NCBI GenBank assembly: GCA_963729995.1
Contig: CAVSPF010000003.1
Location: 1,612,001-1,676,000 of the forward strand
Direction of reading: 5' to 3'
DNA length: 64,000 bases
Source of the DNA: VRUE01 sp963729995
GTDB lineage: Bacteria; Actinomycetota; Thermoleophilia; Solirubrobacterales; 70-9
Shown: positions 50,050 through 57,250 of the stretch, in pieces
Layout: the number at the start of each line of letters is the position of its first letter
Position numbering within the stretch: the first letter of the stretch is position 1
Program-made: the position numbers and the translations under genes
Notes under the pieces: model-generated
The model's input: only the letters and a program-made list of their open reading frames with translations
The model's database searches: none
What the model was told of the DNA's origin: nothing

Positions 50050-51460
50050 GGAGGAAAGGGGGGTTCGGCGCGCTACAGCTGTTGGTAGCTTGAGATCATT
50101 TGCGAGGCTAGTCGGGCATGCTTTGAGTCTCATGCTGCTGGGGCCGGAAAAGGTTGGGTCGGAGGCGAGACAGAGCTCTCAGCAGCGAATTGAGGGTTTT
50201 GAGATTCGGGGAAATCGCCTCGTGAGGCGAGTGCTTTCCCGCCACGGGAAACGAATTGATACGGATGTCGGCCTTGCCCCCTCCAAAGGGAAGACGCCTG
50301 CAGCGCTGCATGCAATTGCTGATCTCAGATATTTGCGGTCAAAGGAGTCGCCGGGAAATATCCAGGACGGGGCTTCCATAACGATCGCCGATCTATTCGG
50401 AGGCCTTGGCGCCTTGAGCCTCGGTGCAATTGAGGCCGCAAGGGTACTCGGCCTCCCCGCCAAGCTTGTTCTAGCGGTCGATAAAGATCCGGCTCCTTTA
50501 AAGGTGCTTCGCCAGACACTAGGAGTAGACAACCTTGTCGCAAGGCAGATGGATCTCAGCAAGGCTCTGCGGGCGGGCCGTGGCAAGCAGACCAAAGGGG
50601 AGTCTGCGTTATTGCGTGGGCTCCCTCGAGAACTCGACATTTTGGTTGCTGGACCACCGTGCCAGGGTCACTCTCGTCTGAATAACCACACCCGGCATAA
50701 CGATCCCCGTAATGACCTTTACGGCCGCGTCGTGCGCTTTGCTGAGCTACGTCGACCACGCCTTTGCATCATCGAGAACGTCGACTCGGTGGTTAATGAC
50801 CAGCGGGAGAGTGCGTTTAGAGCGGCCGACAATCTTGAAGCGCTTGGCTATCAAGTGGATGAGGGAAGAGTCTCGCTTCATGAGCTCGGCGTTCCCCAAT
50901 GTCGCCGTCGTCACCTGCTCGTAGCAACAGATCAAGGCGAGCAGGTGCTTGACGTAGAAAAGGTGATCGATTCCTATGCAGTTGAAGACCCACAGAAGCG
51001 ACATCTCAGGTGGGCGATTGGGGATCTTGAGGGCAAGTGTGAGATCACCGGATTTGATGCATCGGCGGCGCCATCTGAGGAAAACAAGACCCGTATGCGG
51101 TGGCTTCATGAAAAGCCAAATAGATATGACCTACCAAATCCGCAGCGCCCAGACTGCCATAAAGATATCGATAAGAATGGGAAGGAGCGAAAACACTCAT
51201 ATCGCTCCATGTACGGAAAACTAAACTGGGAAAAGCCCGCACAAACCATCACTAGTGGCTATGGCTCCATGGGCCAAGGGCGTTATGTTCATCCCTCAGA
51301 AGAGCGGACGTTGACTCCTCACGAGGCGGCAAGACTTCAGTTCATTCCTGATTTTGTGCGCTTTGACGCTGTGAGCCGGCGAGGGGAGTGGGCGCGGATG
51401 ATCGGAAACGTAGCGCCCATGAAGCTCTCCTACGTATTTGTACTGGAGTTCCTGCGATGA
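50039..51460 (+). CDS. C5-cytosine DNA methyltransferase (Dcm type)
   Basis: 473 aa from an ATG preceded by AAGGAG. Motif I is 'ITIADLFGGLGALSLGAIEA' (about 115-132). The catalytic PCQ loop is 'ILVAGPPCQGHSRLNN' with Cys208. Motif VI is 'CIIENVDSVV' (246-248), motif VIII 'GVPQCRRRHLLV', and motifs IX-X 'RSMYGKLNWEKPAQTITSGY' and 'MIGNVAPMKLSYVFVLEFL'. About 110 extra N-terminal residues of unknown role precede motif I. GC content falls sharply inside this gene. The Vsr gene follows with an ATGA overlap; no cognate restriction enzyme is recognisable by motif. Confidence 0.9.
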   Translation: MAVEEERGVRRATAVGSLRSFARLVGHALSLMLLGPEKVGSEARQSSQQRIEGFEIRGNRLVRRVLSRHGKRIDTDVGLAPSKGKTPAALHAIADLRYLRSKESPGNIQDGASITIADLFGGLGALSLGAIEAARVLGLPAKLVLAVDKDPAPLKVLRQTLGVDNLVARQMDLSKALRAGRGKQTKGESALLRGLPRELDILVAGPPCQGHSRLNNHTRHNDPRNDLYGRVVRFAELRRPRLCIIENVDSVVNDQRESAFRAADNLEALGYQVDEGRVSLHELGVPQCRRRHLLVATDQGEQVLDVEKVIDSYAVEDPQKRHLRWAIGDLEGKCEITGFDASAAPSEENKTRMRWLHEKPNRYDLPNPQRPDCHKDIDKNGKERKHSYRSMYGKLNWEKPAQTITSGYGSMGQGRYVHPSEERTLTPHEAARLQFIPDFVRFDAVSRRGEWARMIGNVAPMKLSYVFVLEFLR

Positions 51461-51900
51461 GTGGTCCCGCTGCTTCAAGTCCAGAGGCAAGAAACCGGAT
51501 GCAGGCGAATCGTCGGCGTGACACCAAGCCAGAGAAGCTACTCCGCTCGATCCTTCATGCACGTGGGCGTCGCTATCGAATCGATTATCCAATCCGACCG
51601 GCCTACGGCGTTCGACCAATCCGACCGGACATCGTCTTTCCTCAGGCTAAGCTTGCGATCTTCGTCGACGGTTGCTTCTGGCACAGTTGTCCCGAACACG
51701 GCACCATGCCTAAGGCCAATCAGGACTACTGGCGTGTGAAGCTGGCCGAGAACCTTCAGCGCGACCACCGCACGACCACAGAGCTGACGAAGGCTGGCTG
51801 GAAGGTAATTCGGCTCTGGACCCATATATCGGCACTAGAGGCAGCCGACCGAGTGGAAGAAGCACTTAAGCGGGCTGGAATTCAGCCGTCTTCGATGTAG
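51457..51900 (+). CDS. vsr: Very short patch repair endonuclease
   Basis: 147 aa from the ATG overlapping the methyltransferase stop. 'MQANRRRDTKPEKLLRSILH', 'RPIRPDIVFPQAKLAIFVDG' and 'CFWHSCPEHGTMPKANQDYW' are the Vsr hallmarks, with the catalytic Asp in RPDIVF and the zinc-site Cys/His. Vsr nicks T:G mismatches arising by deamination of 5-methylcytosine, so it protects against the mutagenic effect of its partner. Its 3' end overlaps the convergent HEPN gene by 35 nt. Confidence 0.92.
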   Translation: MSGPAASSPEARNRMQANRRRDTKPEKLLRSILHARGRRYRIDYPIRPAYGVRPIRPDIVFPQAKLAIFVDGCFWHSCPEHGTMPKANQDYWRVKLAENLQRDHRTTTELTKAGWKVIRLWTHISALEAADRVEEALKRAGIQPSSM

Positions 51901-52621
51901 GGACACCACAGCTTGCGCACGGCGGATCACAAGAAGGACAGGCGAGCGGTTCTTGGCGAGTCAGCGTGTAATCGTTGCCGCAATTGCGGCAACGATAGGT
52001 ACCAGGTTCGGCCTTGGTTCCGGTCGGATAGGGCCCTTCCGGTCCGAGTAATTTCTCAGCTTCCGCATCGGAAACGCATAGAGCGTGCCCGAAGCGCACG
52101 AAGTCCTCGAGAAAGCCGTCGCACACTGTGCCCGAGCCCAATTTTGAACCAAGGTACTCTCCCGGCGAATTGTGCTTGCCCGACGTTTCTCGTTCGAAGT
52201 GTTCGCGAGCGCTATTGCCCTTGTGGGCAACAGCGTTGCGGACGGCCATTGCTACCTTGAGGCGCCTTTTGACCAAAGCGCGGGCACCGAGACGAGAGAA
52301 CGGAACTCCGCCCTCGAGGAACTGATCGGCCCGGGCAAGCGAATACCTGATCGGCATCCAATTGAGATAGTGCTCATGCGGGCGCATCACCAGGTCCCGG
52401 GCAATATCGGGGCCGCGAAAGTCGATTACCGGTTTCGTCTTGCCTGGCTTGATTTTCTTTGAGACAGCGGCGAAGAAGATCGACTCAAGGAAAGTCTCGA
52501 ACTCAGTCATTCCATTGAGGAAGACAGCTTCGAGCAGGCGCTCGCGAGCTGATTCCGAGGATTGTTTGGCCTTGACCAGGGTGCGAAGCCCTTCGATCTC
52601 GACACGCAGGCTGTTCGACAT
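51866..52621 (-). CDS. HEPN-like protein with C-terminal zinc ribbon
   Basis: 251 aa from the ATG behind AAGGG. The helical N-terminal part (residues 1-140) ends with 'LKVAMAVRNAVAHKGNSARE'. Arg128 and His133 make the RX4-6H motif of HEPN ribonucleases, and 'FLNGMTEFETFLESIFFAAV' resembles the first helix of RiboL-PSP/MAE-type HEPN proteins. The C-terminal zinc ribbon has six cysteines (211, 214, 228, 231, 235, 238; 'YRCRNCGNDYTL'). It lies 26 bp downstream of the DUF262 gene, so the two are probably one operon. RNA or DNA cleavage is inferred from the motif only. Confidence 0.7.
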   Translation of the reverse strand: MSNSLRVEIEGLRTLVKAKQSSESARERLLEAVFLNGMTEFETFLESIFFAAVSKKIKPGKTKPVIDFRGPDIARDLVMRPHEHYLNWMPIRYSLARADQFLEGGVPFSRLGARALVKRRLKVAMAVRNAVAHKGNSAREHFERETSGKHNSPGEYLGSKLGSGTVCDGFLEDFVRFGHALCVSDAEAEKLLGPEGPYPTGTKAEPGTYRCRNCGNDYTLTRQEPLACPSCDPPCASCGVPTSKTAEFQPA

Positions 52622-52647
52622 GGTCGTCGCCCTTGTCATACGTGGAG

Positions 52648-53712
52648 TCAAGCCTTGAGGCGTTTGACGAGGTAGGCGGCTCTGACCTCGCGGCTCTCGC
52701 GATCGTTTGCTGCGCCTCTGGTCGCTTTCGAGAGAGCTTCAGATACTTCACCAGCTTCGATCTTGTCGTTCAGCTCGTGAGCGACATGCGTCAACGTTGA
52801 GAGGGTCAGGCCGCTCTTTTGTCCTCGTTTGCCTTGGAGGGGACCACCAAATTTGACCTGTTGGACCGCATCGAAGAAGGAGTAAACCCACATTCGACGG
52901 GTCAGCCGGCGAACAGATGCCTCGCCGCGGAACACTTTGTTAAGTAGCTTCATGATCTCAGTGACACGTTTGGTGCATGCATTTGCGAGAGGAAATTTGT
53001 CCTCGTATTTCTCGTAAGTGTCATCAAGTCGTTTTGCCGACGTTGCCTGGCCGCCCTCAAGTGCGAGCAGCATGAGGTCGCTAGTGAACTCAGCGTCCCT
53101 CATCTCAGCAATATCTTGCGAATTAAGTGTTTTCCAATTACTCCAGTAGTCGAAAAAATTACCCGCGAGTTTGTAGGCAATCTCCTTGAACATCCCGTCG
53201 AACTTGGCGTTTCGGAGCTCTTGGGCGTTTAGTTTTGCTCCATAGGTATTCATTCGGCGGAAGATTTCGAGGAGCTCAGCTTCGGAAACCGTCGCATCCA
53301 CCGTGTAATAAGTCAGCCTCGACTCAAGTATCTGGCTGCGATCACTATCGGAGAGATCATCGAAGGTTGCTTCGGCGCGCGTAGGATCGTGGATCGCGGA
53401 AATCTTGAAGTGGTCTCGCTCGTCGGCATCGTTAAGGCAGCCGATGTCAATGTAGGAGAGGATCGTTCGCAATCGCTGCTGGCCGTCGACGACGACGATG
53501 CGCCTTCCAAAGGTTCTTGAGTCCGTGCGGTCTTGGACGAAGAGTGCTGGTATTGGATAGCCACGCAGTAGGGAGTCGATCAAACTGCTCTTCAGTAGTG
53601 GGCGCCAGACCGCATTGCGCTGGAAAGGAGGCCGCAGGTCGAGGATGCCGTCCTTCTGCCACTTGAGGAATTCCAGGATCGGCGAGTTGTTGTGTTCTGG
53701 CTTGATCGGCAT
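52648..53712 (-). CDS. DUF262 domain protein
   Basis: 354 aa. DUF262 signatures are 'ILDLRPPFQRNAVWRPLLKS' (about 23-42) and 'RIVVVDGQQRLRTILSYID' (DGQQR at 76-80), a ParB/sulfiredoxin-like nucleotide-binding fold used in defence proteins such as GmrS and SspE. 'FRRMNTYGAKLNAQELRNAK' is the usual second block. The C-terminal HNH-type DUF1524 nuclease often fused to DUF262 is missing. The separate HEPN/zinc-ribbon gene downstream may supply the nuclease part. Composition is like the other low-GC cargo genes. Confidence 0.8.
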   Translation of the reverse strand: MPIKPEHNNSPILEFLKWQKDGILDLRPPFQRNAVWRPLLKSSLIDSLLRGYPIPALFVQDRTDSRTFGRRIVVVDGQQRLRTILSYIDIGCLNDADERDHFKISAIHDPTRAEATFDDLSDSDRSQILESRLTYYTVDATVSEAELLEIFRRMNTYGAKLNAQELRNAKFDGMFKEIAYKLAGNFFDYWSNWKTLNSQDIAEMRDAEFTSDLMLLALEGGQATSAKRLDDTYEKYEDKFPLANACTKRVTEIMKLLNKVFRGEASVRRLTRRMWVYSFFDAVQQVKFGGPLQGKRGQKSGLTLSTLTHVAHELNDKIEAGEVSEALSKATRGAANDRESREVRAAYLVKRLKA

Positions 53713-53907
53713 TTCTAAAGGCTCCTACTCCGCTTGGGCCCCAGTTTATTTCATGCACGCTGTTGCTGCCAATGCCGGTGTGCAACATTGACCGAGCCGA
53801 GCCATAACCCGGCGCGGGCGTGAAGCCTGGGCCCGGGGCCTATCTGTCTAATGATTCCGCACGCAAAAGTCTCCCCCGTTGTTCCCAATCCTTTGCCGTA
53901 TTGCCGA

Positions 53908-54540
53908 ATGCCGAGAGTCGACAACGATGCGGATGAAGGGTTCGGCAATTTCCGCGATACGTGGTGGATAGGGGAGTTGCCCATAGACGAGGCAGCAGCA
54001 GTGCTCCATTACGAGGAAGAGGCCTTAGAGGCACTCGATAAGGCAGCTCAAAGTGCCGAGGAGTTTGAGGATCTAGCTCAGGCGGTAGAAGATGGCGAAA
54101 TCGATCGATTGCCCGAAGACCTACTACCAGTATTCGCCGAGTCAGGGCTTAGTAAGCTAGCGCCAGCGCCCGACGACGCCGTATTGCTTGGCGGTCTGGA
54201 GATTGGGGTATCTGGCCTCGCCCACGTCCTCTCGGCAGTCCGTTGTCCGACCGCAGCGAGTTGCCGCTCACATCCCCATGAGCGAAGCTGGTCGGATCAC
54301 CCGGTAGTGTTTTTTGCCGCTCCCAAGTCGCGAGTGACTATTTTGGCTCCCTTAATGCGAAGGGCCGGGTGTGGGCTCGATGCTGACAGGGGGATGTTGC
54401 TGGTTTACGCACCTTCTGTGGGTGAGATGCATGCTTTGGCCGGACTGATTCTTGAAGAATACGGCCGATTCGTCGCGAAGCCAAAGAGAAAGCGACAACA
54501 CACCTCATCACCAGGGCAGCTAGGGCTCTTCAATAACTGA
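53908..54540 (+). CDS. Unknown protein ending in a sliding-clamp-binding-like motif
   Basis: 210 aa from MPRVDNDADEGFGNFRDTWW (an ATG 19 codons earlier is possible). It is acidic and helical at residues 25-80 ('EEEALEALDKAAQSAEEFED'); the middle is hydrophobic with 'HPVVFFAAPKSRVTILAPLM'. The C-terminus is basic, 'KPKRKRQHTSSPGQLGLFNN'. Its last residues fit the QL-x-LF beta-clamp-binding consensus seen at the ends of replication and repair proteins. No domain family recognised. It is divergent from the DUF262 gene across a 195-bp gap. Confidence 0.6.
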   Translation: MPRVDNDADEGFGNFRDTWWIGELPIDEAAAVLHYEEEALEALDKAAQSAEEFEDLAQAVEDGEIDRLPEDLLPVFAESGLSKLAPAPDDAVLLGGLEIGVSGLAHVLSAVRCPTAASCRSHPHERSWSDHPVVFFAAPKSRVTILAPLMRRAGCGLDADRGMLLVYAPSVGEMHALAGLILEEYGRFVAKPKRKRQHTSSPGQLGLFNN

Positions 54541-54699
54541 CAGGTGGGTCATTCTCACTTCATATTACTGTCCGGGTGCTCCACAACTGCCAACCTACTT
54601 GCCGATTGAAGCGCAGCGGCGCCGCTTGACATAGTATGTGCACTGTGGTACTGTTTGCGTCCATTGCACGCTTACTCGTCCACTTTGCTCACCAGTCCG

Positions 54700-55208
54700 C
54701 CAATACCGTGCGGATATCCGCATAGGGCCTTCTCTCTTTGAGAGATACCTCTCCTCCGGTCCGGTCCCTTTCCTTCAGGGCCCCTGCGTTCCCCGTTAGC
54801 CCTTCAACGAAGACGTTTGACTGTAGGGAAGCGACGTCTCTCCTTCAAGAGACAATCCGTTCCGCTACTACGAGTCACGGCTCGTAGGCAGACCATCAGA
54901 TGGTTTGGTTCCCTGTGTCCCTTACTCCCTACGGGGACGTACCTCTCCCCGTTCCTGTTGAACGGTACGGAACTTTGGCGCAGCTGTCAAGGAACAAGAC
55001 ACTGTCTATTTGGCCACGAGCCACACCTCGCGACCAAGGCTGACCGAGGGGCTAACCAGAGTCGTGTACCAACAACACCGCGAGGTAGAGGTGCGGATAT
55101 CAGTGCCGGATAGCTTGTTTAGAGAACAGACACGAATGCGCAAACCACACCGTCTGCCCTCATGAGAGCCCCGGCAGCCACGGAAGGTCGTCCTCCTCGT
55201 CTGGACCG
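54700..55208. repeat. 509-bp inverted repeat, right arm
   Basis: Reverse complement of 47490-47998. It runs directly into the inverted internal copy of the tRNA-Phe 3' half. With the left arm it encloses the SnoaL-to-unknown-gene cargo of about 6.7 kb. Confidence 0.85.
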
Positions 55209-55250
55209 CTGAAAATCGTGGTGTCGTGGGTTCGATTCCCACCCTCGCCA
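55209..55250 (+). repeat. tRNA-Phe 3' half, inverted internal attachment-like site
   Basis: Same 42 nt as the left and right sites but on the plus strand. It is followed by the same terminator hairpin (55253-55285) and downstream flank up to about 55338. This flank matches the copy next to the intact tRNA more closely than the left copy. Confidence 0.85.
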
Positions 55251-55489
55251 TCTTGGAAAGCCCCCGCAAGGCGGGGGCTTTCCAACGTGCCCGCGCGATT
55301 CTCTGCTCCGCCCCCAAGAGGCAGATTCAGGGCTTCGTTGCCGACCGGCGCCTGGACACCGCCCCGCCGCAAGCTAGGATTGGCACAAGCGAAAAGTGGC
55401 CGGGCGGCGCGTGAACGCCCCCGGCCCGACACCGGGAGGCAAGTCCCGATGCATGAACACCGTATCCATCCAAGGTTCAAAGGCGACTG

Positions 55490-57214
55490 ATGCCGCCAGT
55501 CGCTACAGGCAGCATCGAAATTGACGTTCTCGCTGACGGCACGCATGCTTTCCGGCTGCGCTTTCGCCTAAATGGCAGCCGCGAGCGAGTGATCCTTCAC
55601 GAGCGCACAGGCTGCACCCGCGGCTGCGGAGGCGGCTGGAATGAGCAGGCCGCACGTACGGAGCTAGGCGACATCCTTGCGCGGGTGCGCCTCGGAATCT
55701 GGGAGAGGCCCAAGCGGCCAGTATTGGTCGGTCCTCCCCAGGGTCCCGCTGAAGGAGCTCCGCTCTTCAGCGAATACGCCCATTGGTGGCTTGGCGCCAA
55801 GATCGATGGCGTCCTCGGCGACAAACCGATCTCCGAGAGCACAGCCAGCGACTACCGCTGGCGGCTGCACGGCTACCTGCTCCCCTTCTTCTGCCACCTC
55901 CCCCTCGATCAGATCGATCGCAAGCTGTGTCTGGCCTTCAAGGCGCACCTGCTGCAGGAAGCCAGGGAGCTACGCGAAGAAATCGAAGGCGGTGCCGATG
56001 TCCGCGACAAGCGCGGACGGCGCGCGGTGCCGCTCGGTCCGGCTTCGATTCGCAAGATGCTCGACGGCTTGGCCGCGATCCTCGACGACGCAATCGAAGA
56101 CGAGCACATCGCCCACAACCCCGCCCGGGGTAAACGGATGCGCGTCCACGTCCCCAAGCCAAAGCGCACCTTTCTGGAGATGGATGAGCTGGCCTGCCTA
56201 CTCGACAGCGCTGCCCACCAGGACAGGCCACTTCCGTCCGGGGGTGTCCCCGCCGAGCTCGGCGACACCACCGCGCTAGTCGCACAACTCATCTCCAGGG
56301 GAATGCGGCCCAATCAGATCGCTACACAGCTCGAACTCGCTAGGTCGACAATCAGCTTCCACCTGCGGCAGCTTGGGGCCCAGGTCGGCCGTGGCTACGT
56401 CGGCCGCAAGGTCGTATGCGAGGTCCTTGGCAGAAGCGGCGTGCGGGCAAGTGAGCTGTGCGATCTGAAAATCGGCCAGGTTCGCCTCCACGACGCCAGT
56501 GGGGCCCGTTTCCACATCCGAGACTCGAAGACCGAAACCGGCATTCGCGAGGTCCAGATGAGCCCCGACCTCGTGGAGGCAGTCGTGGAGCACATCGACT
56601 GGCTGCAGCGAACGGGCACTCCAACTGGACCGGAGGACTACCTGGTCCCGAATTTGCGCGGTGGGCGGCTCAACCGGCAGCGCGTCGCGCAGATCGTCGG
56701 CGAGGCCGCCCGACATGCAAGCGCGCGCCTCGTTGCGAGGGGCCTGCCGCCGCTGCCCCGCACCACCCCCCACAGCCTGCGACGCACCTACATCTCGATC
56801 GCGCTGCTCGCCAACAACTTCGACGTCAAATGGGTGATGGGGCAGGTCGGCCATGCCGACTCGAAGATGACGATGGACGTCTATGCCCAGCTGGAGCAGC
56901 GCGTCGACCGCAGCCACGGGACCAGCTTCGACCGCCTCGTTCGCAAGGCTCGCGCGCAGCTCCGGGGACTCCTAAACGAGCCGGACGGCGATCTGATTGG
57001 GCCACGATTGGGCCACGAAGCCCTGAATCTGCCTCTTGGGGGCGGAGCAGAGAATCGCGCGGGCACGTTGGAAAGCCCCCGCCTTGCGGGGGCTTTCCAA
57101 GATGGCGAGGGTGGGAATCGAACCCACGACACCACGATTTTCAGTCGTGTGCTCTACCAACTGAGCTACCTCGCCGCTGCAGGGCACGCGGGCAACCGCG
57201 CAGGGGAAGGCTAG
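55490..57214 (+). CDS. int: Tyrosine integrase with an inserted helix-turn-helix
   Basis: 574 aa. Core-binding region about 95-215. The catalytic domain has Arg319 in 'GRSGVRASELCDLKIGQV', Lys in 'HIRDSKTETGIREVQM', H428-x-x-R431 in 'TPHSLRRTYISIALLANNFD', 'VMGQVGHADSKMTMDVYAQL' with His and nucleophile Tyr465. An extra segment, residues 259-295, 'QLISRGMRPNQIATQLELAR' then STISFHLRQLG, reads as a LuxR-like helix-turn-helix placed just before the first catalytic Arg. The last ~85 residues are translated through the attachment site and across the antisense tRNA-Phe. It drives insertion into tRNA-Phe. Confidence 0.88.
   Translation: MPPVATGSIEIDVLADGTHAFRLRFRLNGSRERVILHERTGCTRGCGGGWNEQAARTELGDILARVRLGIWERPKRPVLVGPPQGPAEGAPLFSEYAHWWLGAKIDGVLGDKPISESTASDYRWRLHGYLLPFFCHLPLDQIDRKLCLAFKAHLLQEARELREEIEGGADVRDKRGRRAVPLGPASIRKMLDGLAAILDDAIEDEHIAHNPARGKRMRVHVPKPKRTFLEMDELACLLDSAAHQDRPLPSGGVPAELGDTTALVAQLISRGMRPNQIATQLELARSTISFHLRQLGAQVGRGYVGRKVVCEVLGRSGVRASELCDLKIGQVRLHDASGARFHIRDSKTETGIREVQMSPDLVEAVVEHIDWLQRTGTPTGPEDYLVPNLRGGRLNRQRVAQIVGEAARHASARLVARGLPPLPRTTPHSLRRTYISIALLANNFDVKWVMGQVGHADSKMTMDVYAQLEQRVDRSHGTSFDRLVRKARAQLRGLLNEPDGDLIGPRLGHEALNLPLGGGAENRAGTLESPRLAGAFQDGEGGNRTHDTTIFSRVLYQLSYLAAAGHAGNRAGEG
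57068..57100 (-). terminator. Hairpin terminator of tRNA-Phe
   Basis: Perfect 15-bp stem TTGGAAAGCCCCCGC / GCGGGGGCTTTCCAA with loop CTT, starting 3 nt after the tRNA 3' end. Copies accompany the other two tRNA fragments. Confidence 0.7.
57103..57175 (-). tRNA. tRNA-Phe (GAA)
   Basis: 73 nt: GGCGAGGTAGCTCAGTTGG at the 5' end, anticodon stem CACGA/TCGTG with loop CTGAAAA giving anticodon GAA, T-arm GTGGGTTCGATTCCCAC, acceptor end CTCGCC and discriminator A. CCA is not encoded. It is the integration target, restored intact by the element. Confidence 0.95.
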
Positions 57215-57250
57215 CGACCGCGGCGCGAGCGGGCTGGTTGCATTGAGGGC

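Larger units (their letters stand above)
47365..57175. mobile_element. Integrative element inserted in tRNA-Phe, carrying a restriction/HEPN defence cassette
   Basis: Bounded left by a 42-nt tRNA-Phe 3' half plus about 83 bp of downstream sequence (47365-47489) and right by the same sequence in direct orientation joined to the intact tRNA (57019-57175). A tyrosine integrase lies next to the intact tRNA, and the cargo has visibly lower GC than the surroundings. These are the standard marks of an integrated element. Crossover in the anticodon loop is implied by the end of identity there. A third, inverted copy at 55209-55338 makes the internal structure composite. Confidence 0.85.

Noticed and set aside
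54700..55250. A group I intron in the tRNA-Phe anticodon loop, since the tRNA half starts exactly there.
   Set aside because: No 5' half of the tRNA lies on the other side, and no P3/P7-type conserved core was found. Attachment sites made by a tyrosine integrase explain the boundary.
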